From Chamaelirium japonicum (Eukaryota > Streptophyta > Magnoliopsida > Liliales > Melanthiaceae), in the NCBI GenBank assembly GCA_947650365.1, contig OX393552.1, positions 44,603,740 through 44,667,739 of the forward strand: DNA of 64,000 bases, read 5' to 3'. A program made the translations under genes and the position numbers. The stretch's first letter is position 1; the number at the start of each line of letters is the position of its first letter. The notes under the pieces were generated by a model. It saw nothing but the letters and a program-made list of their open reading frames with translations, searched no databases and was not told the origin of the DNA. This document shows positions 1-11,934 of this stretch, piece after piece.

Positions 1-722
1 AATCCTATGAGTCGCCGAGTTTGTATATAATAATTCCATCAATAGGAGTATAGGCATGAGTCCATTTGAAATCGTCCACGGGTTTAAACCTAACAAGCCT
101 ATAGGTCTTCTCCTTATGTCACCATACACACGAATTTCTAAGTCTGCACAGTTATTTGCATAGCATATGCATGATTTGCATCATAATATCAACAAGCAAA
201 TTGAAAAAAGCAATATCAGCTATAAAACTTATGCAGATTCTCGAAGACGTTATAAGGATTTTAAAATTGGTGATTATGTGATGGTTAGGCTCTGACCCTA
301 ACGGTATCCTTTAGGAGCCGTAAAAAAATTGCAGGCTCGTAGTTCGGGACTTTTTAAAATTTTGAAGCGAATTGGTCAAAACACTTATGTCGTAGACTTA
401 TCGTTGGATTACGGGATCAGCTCAATATTTAACGTAGAAGATTTGGATAGCTTTAAAGGTTCAGCAGTAGTCCCAAGTGACCCATTCTTTCAACCTAACC
501 TTGAAGCTTCTGATAGACTTATACCTGATATTGTACTGCTACCACATCCTCCCGCACAAAACGAATAGATTGACGATATTCTCGATGAACAGATAATTTC
601 TACATGAGAAGGTGGCTTTCAGCGATATCTAGTCAGATGGAGGGATCGACCCGACTCCGAGTGCACTTGGATTACTCGAGATGACATACAATGTTTGTCT
701 CTAGATTTACTCGAGCACTATT
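1..722 (+). pseudogene. Ty3-gypsy chromovirus pol 3' end: integrase tail and chromodomain (decayed)
   Basis: The frame reads the end of an integrase (MSPFEIVHGFKPNKP near base 56), then the SH3-like integrase C-terminal part at 329-568 (FKILKRIGQNTYVVDL). A chromodomain-like block follows at about 569-719 (RYLVRWRDRPDSECTW). Such chromodomains mark the chromovirus branch of plant gypsy elements and are thought to guide integration to particular chromatin. Stops lie between the blocks (TAG at 566-568, TGA about 605), so it is not functional. It is cut by the window start and followed by its 3' LTR. The same segment at 49,756-50,477 has gained further stops. Confidence 0.85.
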
Positions 723-777
723 AGAGCAAGCATGACTTAAACTCGATAGGGTCGAGTTCTCCCTACTCCGGGAGGAT

Positions 778-2399
778 TGATGGGGACATCCGGCCACCCA
801 TTACACGAGTGTACGAACATCGAAGGAGGCGGGCTACACATTCGACCACACTATGGCTTGGAGGATAATGGGCCCAACGCATCTTTGGCCCAACTGCTGC
901 ATTGAGATCCAGAAGGAGTTATTTGTGATTCTTATATCTACAAGGGGCTATTTATATATTGTGTTGTTTCTGTTTGTCTTTTAGTGGCTGCAATTCCAAC
1001 CGATGGGCATAAGGGTGTAATGGGTTGGTGGGTTACCTGTTAATAGTAGTGGGTGTAGTTTTCTTTTCAGTTTTCAGTCGTTGGGAAGATAAAAAGGGAA
1101 GGAGATTGAATAGTAGTGGGTGTAGTTTTCTTTTCAGTTGTTAAGAGTAATGAGTGTAAAGGATAGTTAATAGTAGTGGGTGTAGTTTTCTTTTTAGTTT
1201 TTAGTTTTTAGTCGTTGGGAAGATAAAAAGTGAAGGAGATTGCTGTGCTCGGCATTGATGGTTTAAAGAAAAGAAATCTCTTTTTGTATTCGGTGGATTC
1301 CGACCGACCTCTCTCTCTCTATATATCTCTCCTTTCTTTTCTTTTCTGTTCATGTGAGCCTGCCCCTACCTCTAGTCTGAACCCACACCACTTCCTCACG
1401 GTGTCGACTGCCACCCAAAGCCCGGCCGCCCCACATCCCCGACACCGGACCCGCCCGCCGGCCTGAGGCGCCGCCACCCGAAGCCCGACCGCCCCACCTT
1501 CCCGACGCCGGCTCCGCCCGCCGGCCTGTGGCGCAGCCACCCGAAGCCCGACCGCCCACCTCGCTGACACCCGCCCCGCCCGCCGGCCTGAGGCGCCGCC
1601 ACTCGAACCCCGGCCGCCCCACCTCCTCGACGCCGGCCCGCCCGCCGGCCTGTGGCATCGCCACCCGAAGCCCGGCCGCCCCTCCTTCTCGACGCCGGCG
1701 AACTCGGCTGGAGCCCGTCCACTGGTCCGTGGTCTTGACCACCGTCCGAGATCAGGCCGCCGCCCACAGTCCGTCTACTTTGATTGGCACCAACGACTCT
1801 TGTAGCAACCATTCTCCGGTACCTGCGGCTTCGACTGTTGGACGACCTACTTTGCAGGCTTCCGACTCCTGCAGACCACAGAATTTCCGATCACGAAGTC
1901 CGCCATCGGGAATGCGAGTCCCGCCGTATGAAAACCGTCGTCTACTTGTGGAAGTCTGCTCTTCGTGAAGTCGTCTATCCGTTCCTTGCACCTGCATGGT
2001 ATTAGATCCAGTTTAGTTCTTCATTGAGAATGATCAATATGTGAAAATTACTACTGCTGATTTGTGCATATAACTGATCACATATATTACTCTTAACATT
2101 ATTTTATTAAGCCTACCCAGTTTTGAAATCCTTGTAGTTATTTAGACTTCCACTGTTAATTATAGATTTGTTCCCTATACCAACGGAAGCTTCTACGCTT
2201 CCAACGACCCAATCACTTTCTTATTTTAGATTGACTCGCATTACAAAACTGCAATTGTCTATTTAATATCATATTCATCTAGTGTTAAACTTTGCTTATA
2301 ATTGAATCAGTACCTGTTAAAGTTAATAGTTGGATACTTGTCTCAATTGTTTGTTGATTTTGCATATCACTTAGTCATTGTATCAATGGTCCTACGTCA
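778..2399 (+). repeat. 3' LTR of a gypsy element (left copy)
   Basis: This 1,622-bp LTR begins TGATGGGGACATCC, ends CCTACGTCA, and is preceded by a purine-rich tract (CCGGGAGGAT). It matches the LTR at 50,533-52,193 closely and the one at 44,265-45,710 more distantly. It contains three copies of a TAGTAGTGGGTGTAGTTTTC motif (1,040-1,190) and a GC-rich minisatellite. The base after the LTR begins CCGCC in both copies of the segmental duplication. Confidence 0.92.
1405..1705. repeat. GC-rich minisatellite inside the gypsy LTR (about 5 units)
   Basis: A degenerate unit of about 55-60 bp, with the core CCGCCGGCCTGAGGCG, is repeated about five times. The matching LTR at 51,195-51,500 has the same number, and the divergent LTR at 44,790-45,010 about four. 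The long Arg/Gly-rich open frames here on the minus strand come from the repeat and are not genes. Confidence 0.8.
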
Positions 2400-5300
2400 C
2401 CGCCACAGTTTAATTATTGGTTCAAAATGGCATAAACATGTCTCATAAAAGGAAAAAAAAATGGCATTATTTTGTACACAAATTTATGGTTGTGTTTTGA
2501 AATGGCTTCAAATGTATGATAAAAAGCTCAAAATTGCCTCTTTTTCATTAACAAACTCTCCCTATAGTTATTTATACACCTCATAAAAGCAGAGGCCAAT
2601 TTGCTAGCTACTGCAGCATGAAAGAACTCGGTTTTTGAGACCCATTCTTTATCCAGGATCTCCTAAATTTCAGCCTGAGTTCCCCTGGGTTCTCCTCTGA
2701 AGTGAAAATGCCTATTGTTTCATACTTATTTAGCCTGCTGGCAATGTATTAGCCTTAATAGCAGTTCTTCTTTCATCAGATTTATACTGCTTTTGTAAAA
2801 TCTACCTTACATGGAAGTTTTCCTTGTGTGAATAATCCAAGCCTTCGAAAATAACTTGTAGAAATCATGTTCAGCATCCTATGTTTTAAAGTATTCGAAA
2901 GGTTTTGGTTGTGTAGGAATGATATCGTCAAGAATGACCAAAAGAGGACTTTGATCATTGAGGCCATGAGGGAGATCTGATAAGATCTAGGAAAGCTCAC
3001 AATTTATTCCTCATTAGTGAAAATTCTGTCTAAACTCCCGCAAGTTAACTTGGACTGGACTAGTTTTTCCAAGACCACATAGGACTAGAGGACTTATGAT
3101 CAGCCAATCAAGAGTTTAAAATTAAGTTGTTAAATAATTAAGGTTTTTGAGCATCTCAAAATTGAGTTTCCTGCCACCTAACTTCTCATTGAGATATCTG
3201 ACTCTATTATAATCCCTAGGACCCTATCTACAATCTCAGACATTCCTCATATCTGTGAGGCTAAAGATCCAACTCAATGCATAAATTTATTTAACTAACC
3301 ATATTAAATGCATAAGCATATGTTATGTGAAAAAAAAGGCACCAGAATTAAGCGTAGTTTGCTTGAGCAAATCATCAGACACTGAATTTCATACTACTCC
3401 GAACTAGACACTGCCCTTTTTAGAATACCTGGCATTACTAAACGAAGAAGCATTCATCCAGATACTTTTGATTACCTTTGGCAACTTGGTTTGCTTCTTA
3501 ATTCTATGCTCACATCCAAACAAAGTCCATGTTAAATTTATCAAGGTGAGATGTCACACCCTGCTTTGTGGGGCAGTTACGGCCCTGATATTTCAAAAAT
3601 AGTTTGAGACCATGTGGATTTGGGCCCTCGTGGCCTAGTAGCTCTCTTTCACCTTTTACAGTTCCTCAAATTGTTTTGTTTCAGTTTCTAGATTTACTCT
3701 CTCATTGCCTTTACCCAGTCCATTTTCATGTTTCTAAGCCCTCTTGACCTACCTCCCTTCTTTTTCAAAGCAATTGCATAGGACAACCCATAACCTCAAA
3801 AGGTTAAAGTTATTGCAATGAACTTATTTTAATCAATAAAAGGATCTTTAGTATTTGTTTTGATGAAGACTACCCCAAATAGATGGCAAATGGCTTGATG
3901 ATTATGGTAGTCTTTGTCTTGATGGGTAGTTTTGATTGAGTGATTGCAAAAGTACAAATTTAATGCTAAATTGAAAGGTGTGTAAGCTTCTAGAGGAAAG
4001 GGATCTAAAAGTTAGTGCAGACACATTGTTTGATGCAAGAATAGTTATGGGTCAAAATTCAATGTGATTGTTATCTCAAAAAAAGGAAAAAAACTTGAGT
4101 GATTATTTTGATATTGTGGCTTTATTATTAAACAGCTTGAAAAAAAGTAGACACGATTATGTATATAAAACTAGTGCAGGAAGATGAACTTAACATATGC
4201 ATCTTATTCTAGTTCCTCCTTGATAATTTTTTTAGAAATGATCTTTGTATAAATTGTTACCTCAAACCTGAGAGTGTTTGCATGTGTTTTAGCTTTTATG
4301 ATTTGTACGCATTCGTGTCATTCTAGTAATTTGTGGCTTCTAAAATTAAATGAATATCTGGGAAATAACTGAGAGTGTTTCTAGTAACATGAGAGTAGCA
4401 AGAGGAATTTGATGTGTCTCTTGCTCTAGTGCTTCCCTAGAAATCTTGAACCAAGGAGCATTTCTGTAGATGATTCAGCTTATGATTTGTAATCATTTGT
4501 GTCATTACCTGTTGAGTAATTTGGGGAAATTATGGGGATAATTGGTGTTTTTCCGTTTTTGCACTTGATAATTTTCATCAAATCACTCTGCACTGTCCAA
4601 AGAAACAAAATTAAAAGGAAATACAGCTTTCAACTCGGTTTATCAATTATTATTCCATTAATGAATAGCAATTTTCACAGCGAGCACCACCAACACTACC
4701 AACATTAATGAATAGCTTGTTGTAGAAGACTTTTTATGCGCATGAACCTCCCAAACAACAATGGTCTTCAATCTCTCCTCCTAATAGAAAACATTATATC
4801 TGCCATGTTATTAGTAATCCCAAGTTAGCCTTAAGAAAATATACAATTAAAAGCAAATTAAAATTCCAACGTAACATCAAGACGTACAGAAAAGGGTTAA
4901 TAGAAATAAATCATCATATGAAAAAGAAGCAATAAATATAAATCTAATCGCAAAATTATATTGTTTAGTGAATGGATCATCCAATAAAAGAGTGAAGCAG
5001 CAAAGTGCTACAAGATTAATGTATCATCTGGAAAGAGATTATCAAATCTCAAGCATGAAATTTTATTGTGCATGTATATGTTTAAGTACATATGTATGGT
5101 AGTGTATGGTAGTGTACAACGACCTTATGTTTCCCTGTATTACATATGTACTTATAAAACCACAAATAAAATATCTGTTCCAAAGAAATCAAAAGCTATA
5201 ATCAGCAAAAGTAATAGGCCAAATGTCATTTGTCAATTTGTAAAATCTGAAGCCATAAGATACCTTCCCAAAATCCTATCCCTATTTTATCAAGTGTTCC

Positions 5301-5483
5301 CCTCAGTCTTGACACTTGCAAAAACTTCTATCCATCTCTATTTCAATTATGATTAGTTAATCTTAACCTAGACTATCCAACTATGATTAGCTAATCTTAA
5401 TCTGGACTATTTTTGAAATGTCTAATAAAATATGCATTCTAGAATGAGCTCACTAAATTTAAAAATAGAGAAGAAAATCTTAC
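2400..5483. other. Non-coding stretch without a recognisable gene
   Basis: This is AT-rich sequence downstream of the gypsy LTR. I find no convincing open frame, tRNA or element boundary. It may be the distal part of the CACTA relic that follows, but no CACTA terminus was found at its left side. The corresponding stretch at 52,194-55,204 lacks several short segments (near 2,640 and 3,220-3,300). Confidence 0.7.
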
Positions 5484-6058
5484 ATGTCTGGATGTCTCAT
5501 ATGCATCACTTCTTGTAGGTATATGCATGTCTGGGAATTGTTGATGAATGAACGACATCATCATAGACACCTGGGTTTTTAGAGCTCCTAGTTTTCTCTC
5601 CATAGAAACTATTTACGCCTCCAAATGCCCTACCTTGTCTTCGGCAGCCCTTCTAGCTTCAAACTCCTTTCTTAGGGCCTACTTAAGGTTAGCACATGTA
5701 CCCAAGATATTTGAAGGCATCAATCCCAAACCATATGCGTGGACATGACCACATCTCTCTTCTCTCATTACTTGGGAAAAGATATCATTCCTGACTTGTG
5801 AGCTCTCGGGTTGTTGAGACATACGCTCTTTTAACTTTACCCAGAATAAAAACCCAGATTTTACAAATTATGTAGGTGACTAATCATTATCCGAAATTTT
5901 ATCCATATAATAATTAAATCAAATGCATTCAAGAATAAAATGAATAGGGAGAAAATACAATAGCCTCGTTTGATGCAGGATCCACAAAACGCCTATTCTT
6001 TCGTGTATGGGTCAAGATGAAGAACTCGACTCGAGATGGCTCCTGCTGGTCATGCCTG
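5484..6058 (-). pseudogene. CACTA (En/Spm, Ptta-type) transposase C-terminal remnant
   Basis: On the minus strand an exon-like block (about 6,056 to 5,970) reads EPSRVEFFILTHTRKN...FVDP. A second block (about 5,822 to 5,484) reads MSQQPESSQVRNDIF, then GLGLMPSNILGTCANLK, then a coiled-coil-like EFEARRAAEDKVGHLEA and SMMMSFIHQQFPDM. This order is typical of the C-terminal part of plant Ptta/En/Spm transposase proteins: the THTRK..FVDP block, a linker, a heptad-rich segment and an MMSF tail. Intron-like sequence separates the blocks, and a GTAAGA donor lies just after 5,484. In-frame stops interrupt the second block. The matching CACTA-type terminus is at 7,524. Identification is from motif recognition only. 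Confidence 0.6.
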
Positions 6059-7524
6059 TTTAATTGCTATCCTCATGTAAACAACATGTATTTTAGTATC
6101 ACTAGTATTCAAAGTACTTAACAAAATTAAACATAACTTTTAATATTTTATATATATAACTCCTCACGTAGTTAAGCAAAGCTTTTGGTGTCAGCAATGT
6201 GGCTCATGATTTGCTTCTGGCAGTTAGTCTTGTTCGTTTGACTTCGTTCCTAAACAAAAAGAGACTGACATAATGAGACATAGAAACCTATTTTATTGTT
6301 GTTTTGTATCTAGCTTAACAAATATACTACTTTAGAACTAATCACGAAATAACATATACTTGGGCCTTCTTAGTGTTCCAATGATCAACAAAGCTCCGCC
6401 ATTGCTCCACAACAACCCTCTCTTGATTGTATAAAGTATATAATCTCGATCTGCAGTGATTGGGGGAAGGAAAAAGGAGTGGGGGTGGTTGGTGTACAAC
6501 TCTTCATGGGCCAGAATCAAATCTCTAATAGGGAAAATTGGACTTCCGCTAAGGTAGAAGGGGTAGGAGGGAAGAAGTTGAGATCAGATTTTGGTCGAGG
6601 AGGTGTCGGCCATACCATTGGGTGGAGGAGACGAGATCAAGTCGTTTGAGGGATGGAGGTGGAATGACGGGATGCAATATTTGGGGAAAAATTTAGGGAT
6701 ACGATACCGAAAATGTTACTGAGAATTTTGTGCGCACAAACATGAAAAGCTAATAATGGCAAATCACGTTCGTCCTTCATCTTAACAAATGGCTACAATT
6801 AAAGTATGGTCATGTGGCGGCATTGAAATTTTTTCCAAAGGATCGCGCTAAATATTTTGCAAATTTTTTTCTTTTTTGGGGATAAACTCGTGGGTCTAGG
6901 CAATATGTTGTTGTAGAAGGAAGATCTAGTGGTGTTTAATGGAATCGACACTATACCTCTAATTAGCGGCTTTGAGCATCCGTCGTTAAAGACGAAAATA
7001 GCAGTATATGCTACGACTACCGCTAATACTATTTGTCCAGGATGAGAAAGTTCCAACTTCTAATATCGAATATTTATGCTTGCCACTAAATGACATTTAA
7101 CAGCGACAATTATGCCACCTCCTGCTAGTAATATGCTGCTATAAGTCTATTTTCTAATGTTTGCTGCTAAAAGACATTTAATATGCAATTATTCCACTCG
7201 CTGCTTGTAACATGTCGCTATAAGTCCTTTTTCCTGTAGTGACTTGACCCCCTAAACTATGCTATGTCTAAACATTCACCCCCTCTGTCAAATTTCAGCC
7301 TTCAACCATTATTTTTAGACCAAGCTACCCTCGTCCTGGTCAACATAAATAATATTTAGAAAACGTTTTTAGCCAATGCAATAACTTCTTTTTTGCCGCT
7401 ATTAATTTGTCACTAAAATGGGTTTTACTTTATTGCCACTATTAATATTTAGATGAAATTAACAATGATAATTGTCTTTATTGACGCTATTAATATGTTA
7501 CTAAAAGTTATTTTTCTTGTAGTG
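6059..7524 (-). mobile_element. CACTA-type terminal and subterminal region (two nested ends)
   Basis: Read on the minus strand, the sequence ending at 7,524 begins CACTACAAGAAAAATAAC. A second terminus ending at 7,241 begins CACTACAGGAAAAAGGAC. Both are followed by short recurring motifs of the type AGCGACA, CGCTAAT and CGCTATTAAT, as expected of CACTA subterminal repeats. With the transposase remnant at 5,484-6,058 they suggest a decayed CACTA element read leftward. I could not find the opposite end. Confidence 0.55.
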
Positions 7525-7672
7525 TATGTATGATAATGAATTTAACGACAGTTGTATTTAGGTTTGTGATCAAACGAGAAGCTACTTGCCGGCTTTATTG
7601 TCATATTTGTAGAATCACAAAAGACAAGACTTTACCGAAGAATATGATGCTGGGCTTATCCTTATCAATAGA

Positions 7673-8218
7673 AATTGCCCCGATGAAAATTGGGTATGAG
7701 CTTTAAGTTCTTTATCCTAATTAATATTTTTAAAATTTAAATTATTAATATTTTATTTTTAATTTTAGGAAGGGAAAAGTATGATTCGTATACGTATTAC
7801 TATGAACCGATTTAACTATCGGTGGCTGTCTAGTAAGGATCATATTCTTTATGGAGGATCGGGGGCAAATTTCGATAGTCTTGCAGTTACGTTGCTGGAC
7901 ACTTGACGTCTAGATATGACTGAAAAGAAGACTAAAAAACTGACGATCAAATCTGTCTGCATAGCAATAGAAAACGATTAATCGTGTGGAGAAACATATG
8001 ATGGTAAGAGGTTCAAAAAATAAAATTAATCATTATATTATAATAAATATTTTATTACTAATTTTTATGTTTTTTTAGTACAATTTCTGGATAAAGAAAC
8101 TAGGGAATGTGACAGATGCAGAAGGGTATCTATACTACCCAAGACTGATAAGTGCATAGTCTGCGTGGATGCCGTACAAATGGATAGGGTGTTTGAGTAC
8201 TCCGCGTACTCCGTTTGA
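7673..8218 (+). pseudogene. Unrecognised three-exon gene fragment, left arm, with CxxC...CxxC end
   Basis: I do not recognise this protein. GT-AG introns can be placed at 7,694-7,768 and 8,004-8,078, joining exons in phase. The product would read ...CPDENW, then EGKSMIRIRITMNRFNYRWL...HILYGGSG, then VQFLDKETRECDRCRRVSIL...DKCIVCVDAV, ending at TGA 8,216-8,218. The two CxxC pairs in exon 3, about 20 residues apart, resemble a small zinc ribbon; this is inference. Two Trp codons of exon 2 have become stops (TGA near 7,904 and TAA near 7,979; the right arm has TGG at both). The 5' part is missing, so it is a captured fragment. Confidence 0.5.
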
Positions 8219-8433
8219 TGTTTATGGCTATGTAACCTTGACTCCTAATTAATCATTGAATCCAGTGAAAGACTGAAGGGTTGATAAATCAACTGAGTGA
8301 TATAATGAATGATCGTCAACACTCATTCACTCTCCATTGATATCACTCGGTTGGTTTCTCAACTCTTCAGTCTTTCACTGGATTCAATGATTAATTAGGA
8401 GTAAGGGTTACATAGCCATAAACATCAGACGGA

Positions 8434-8974
8434 TTACGCGGAGTACTCAAACACCCTATCCACTTGCACGCCATCCACCCAGACCATGCCCTTATCAGTC
8501 TTGCTTGGTATAGATACCTTTTTGCGTCTGCCCCATTCCCTGGTTTTTTTATCCAGAAATTGTACTAAAAAAAACATAAAATTTATTAATAACATATTTA
8601 TTATAATATGATGGTTAATTTTGTTTTTTGAACCTCTTACCATCATACGGTTCTCCGCACGACCAATCGTTTTCTATTGCTGTGCAGACAGTTTTGATCG
8701 CCAGCTTTTTAGTCTCAGTTTCAGTCATATCTAGACGCCAAGTGTCCAGCAGCGCAACTGCAGGACTATCAAAATTTGTCCCCGATCCTCCTTAAAGAAT
8801 ATGATCTTCACTAGACAGCCATCGATAGTTAAATCCGTTCATAGTAATGCGTATACGAATCATACTTTGCTCTTTCTAGAATTAAAAAATAAAAACATTA
8901 ATAATTTAAAGATTAAAAAATATTAATTAGGATAAAGAACTTAAAGCTCATACCCAATTTTCATCGGGACAATT
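8434..8974 (-). pseudogene. Mirror copy of the same gene fragment, right arm, all four cysteines lost
   Basis: Read on the minus strand, this arm keeps the same exon-intron layout. It encodes MIRIRITMNGFNYRWL and, in the last exon, REWGRRKKVSIPSKTDKGMV before EYSA. At the four positions that are Cys in the left arm it has Trp, Arg, Gly and Trp. A TAA interrupts the LYGG motif here, but the equivalent in the right-hand duplicate (58,384-58,584) is open. Function unknown. Confidence 0.5.
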
Positions 8975-8984
8975 CGTTCAGGCT

Positions 8985-9175
8985 CCTCGATTTGTTCACT
9001 TTGCAGCGGTCCTTTGGATTATTCGGTATCTCCGTGTCACCATCACTCGTTCGCTGCTTTTTCCCTCTACCTCTCCGTTGGTCCTGCGTGCTTACTCCGA
9101 TGCAGATTGGGCTGGAGATGCTACTACCCGCCGCTCTACCACCGACGATTTGGCGCTGGTCCAGACTAGATGGGC
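8985..9175 (+). pseudogene. Ty1-copia RNase H fragment
   Basis: The frame reads [17 protein letters not shown], then a short linker, then [20 protein letters not shown]. This is the classic copia RNase H segment, in which the YSDADWAGD block carries a catalytic Asp. It starts directly at the right foot of the inverted repeat and fades after about 60 residues. No LTR is attached. Confidence 0.75.
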
Positions 9176-9299
9176 TGGTTGTGAACAAAGATGAAAACTT
9201 GCTCACAAGGCTGCAGAACATAAATTTATCCTTCCATTTTGAGGTTGAGCAGCATGTGAATAGTATGTTCATCAATTTCTTTGGGTTTTAACGGAACTA

Positions 9300-10727
9300 C
9301 TGGTGTATGGAGGATCAAAGCTGTTGAGGACTCTTGAGGCTGGTTGGAAGGAACCACTGTGGAGGACATGGTTATTGCTAGCTGTCCACACTCACCTGGC
9401 TGGATGAAAATTTATATATTTGAATGATGTAAAGGTTTGCTTGAATACCGCCATTCTAAGTAATTATCTTCTGTAGAATTTATTGTGGAGGTTAGAAATC
9501 AGAATCATGCCTACAAGCTTTCTATATGTAGTGCCTTTGTGAACTCCCAGAGTCCTATGGGGCATACAAGAAGCAACAACACCAGTGGCATTCAGGTCCG
9601 ATGCAGTTGTTCCGCTTGTGCTTCTTCGATATCCTTCGGTCAAAGGCCGGTGAGGCTTCCCATCCACATTAATCTTACCATGTTTTTAACATCAATTCTC
9701 GGTCGTAATCTTTCAGATCTAGTATATGTGATCTGAAGTCTTTTTTTCCATTGGAATCCTGTAGTGTTATTTTTGTTTTCTTGCTGGATTGCGCGCTGCT
9801 TTTATTGTCTCTGACGGAAGAGGGACACCTATTGCAATATCATCATTCCAGAAGGACATCTGTAGCCTGATTCATTCTTCAGCCATTGGTGCAATGTTGG
9901 AATTTGTTCATGGTGCGATAGTTCACCTCAAGTGATCGACCACTAGATCGGATTTGAACCATCATGGTCCTTCCTCGGCCGCTTCCCCGTAATTTTTCAT
10001 TTTTGTTCTTTTAGCCTCTTCTTTGATACTTATGATTCATGAAATAGATAACTATATTTAAGTTTAATAATTTATTAGGCAGTTGAGTTGTCATAGTTAA
10101 AGTTGTTTCATGTACAACACCATAACAGTACTATTCTCCAAAAGATGCAGAATCCAAGTGTGAAGATTTATTTGTTTTTAAACATTAATGTTTTTATTGT
10201 ATAACGGTTGAATGAAATGATTACTGTAAGGCTTTTGTTCATTGCCATCAATTTGAAATAATCGGAAGCTTTATGCTGCTGCAAGTTAATTTGCATCCAT
10301 CAATCCATATTATTCTGTAGTTTTACACTATTGTAAGTTTGCATCTGTACTCTGTTGTTGCTATCTATTGGTGATATAATTTGATTAGGGATAATAAAAA
10401 AACACAATTTAGCTTTATTATCAAGAATAAATACGACATTTAGGATCAAAATATACTTTGATTAGGAGAATGAGAAAAGATGATTCCATGCCATGAATTG
10501 GAGATGTCTGTGAGGAGAGGGGGAGAACATCCAGGGTAAGGGACCGGGTGATGGAGTCCGGATAACACGCAGATGTGCAATTTAAAGAACATGACTGAAC
10601 AATTGTGTACCACATGTTTTAAATGTTCATCATTCCTACTGTTTCTTCATCATGGCTCAATATGGATGAACACTTGGGAAAAAAAAGAACATGAAGGGGC
10701 AGAGAGGTCCACTGATGACACTGCACT
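9300..10727. other. Stretch with no recognised gene
   Basis: An open frame of 83 codons lies at 9,485-9,736, repeated almost unchanged at 59,206-59,457 (one Val/Met difference). It matches no family I know and lacks convincing flanking exons. The rest is AT-rich with no identifiable element. Confidence 0.5.
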
Positions 10728-10946
10728 TTGGTCCAATTTAAAGACATACTGAGGCTCTTCAAGGCCTGCGAGGTGCTCGAGATTGAAGCTCGTGTTATCC
10801 TTGTTGGGTTGCAAGCCCTCCGCAAACTCGATGCCTCCACGGTGTCTGTGGAAGGCGACAATCAAGTCCTCATCGACATCATGTCAGATGTGATAACGGA
10901 GTTCGGCCGAAGCCTACATCTTCGTGTGGTAAGACGCAACCTCTGA
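10728..10946 (+). pseudogene. RNase H-like (RVT_3) domain fragment
   Basis: The frame reads EIEARVILVGLQALRKLDAS followed by TVSVEGDNQVLIDIM. The E-A...GLQ.A and VEGD.Q.LI pattern is that of the plant RNase H-like domain found at the end of LINE polyproteins and in derived host genes. Only the central part is present. There is no ATG at the start, and similarity is lost after DVITEFGRS. The frame is identical at 60,449-60,667. Confidence 0.55.
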
Positions 10947-11227
10947 ATCCACTATCTCTGAGTAAACAATAGAGCTACTCTTGACAGGCCGATGAGTGCT
11001 TCTTACAAGTAATCAGAGGGTGGAAAAGGAGTCTGAAAACCAGAAAACTTGAAGAGCTCTGGAAAACAGAAAGTGAGTTTCTTGTCTGGAATTTCGGATC
11101 TGGAATAATTTATAGGGTTTGCTATTTATAGTATCTTGGTTTATCTAGAGAATATTTCAAGAATATTCTTTAGAATATCTGGGGTTTAGTAAATTTCCGG
11201 GGGGATTTACCAAACCTCAGATAGTGC

Positions 11228-11505
11228 AAGTGGGCCCCAGGCAGGGCTGCGGGTCCCACCGTGGTACTCATGGGACCCAGGTAGGGCTGCGGGTCCCATT
11301 GTCGTACTCGTGGGCCCTAGGCAAGGCTGCAGGTCCCACCATTGGACTCCTGGACCGCAAACAGGGCTGCGGGTCCCATTGTTGGACTAATGGGCCCCAA
11401 AGGGCTGCGGGTCCCACTGTTGGACTTGCGGGCCCCAGGCAGGGCTGCGGGTCCCATCGTTGGACTCGTGGGCCCCAGGCAGGGCTGTGGGTCCCACCGT
11501 TGGGC
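11228..11505. repeat. GGGCTGCGGGTCCCA minisatellite (about 7 units of ~41 bp)
   Basis: A unit containing GGGCTGCGGGTCCCA, a variable TTGGACT-like segment and GTGGGCCCCAGGCA is repeated about seven times, with one shortened unit near 11,395. The 132-codon frame across it merely translates the repeat. The second copy is at 60,949-61,226. Confidence 0.9.
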
Positions 11506-11934
11506 GTTAGCCAGATTTTGCATGCATTGAACCCAAGTGTCAGACTTCATCAATTTTTTTTTTTGCCACCCTCTCATACTCAAACTCTCTCTCACATCTA
11601 CTCAAAAATCCAAGAGAAATGACTGCACAGTTGAGATCGAAGGGGGTCGACACGAGCTGAGCCGAGCCTAGCTTTGGCCTGCTTGAGCTTGCCTTGTAAC
11701 CCAACAAACTTAAACGAGCTTGTTGGCGCAGTTGTTAGAAGTCGACGGTCGGGCTCGCCGATGTGTTGTCCGATGATGGGCAACGCGGCTGCCGTCGCGT
11801 TGTCCAGCGTCGGCCGTCAAGCCCGTCGCTGCATTGACCGGCGTCGGTGGTCGTGCCCGTCGATCCCCTGCTAAGGGCCGGCCGGGGATGCATCCACCGA
11901 CGTGTTGTCTAATGATGAGTATTGAGGCGGCAAC

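Larger units (their letters stand above)
7673..8974. repeat. Long inverted repeat (~632-bp arms, ~34-bp loop) of a split gene fragment
   Basis: The left arm (7,673-8,304) and right arm (8,339-8,974) are imperfect reverse complements. They are recognisable across introns as well as exons, for example TATCACTCGG beside the loop and CGATGAAAATTGGG at the outer ends. A transcript would fold into a near-continuous hairpin. Introns are kept in both arms, so this arose by DNA duplication and not retrocopying. The whole structure is present again at 57,394-58,695. Confidence 0.88.

Noticed and set aside
1319..1812. Several overlapping 80-140 codon Arg/Gly-rich open frames on the minus strand (also at 44,774-45,077 and 50,996-51,603).
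   Set aside because: They are translations of the GC-rich minisatellite inside the gypsy LTR and change frame with repeat number.
7673..8974. Endogenous virus origin for the unknown split gene in the inverted repeat.
   Set aside because: No replicase, coat or movement motif is visible, and spliceosomal introns at the same places in both arms point to a host-type gene.
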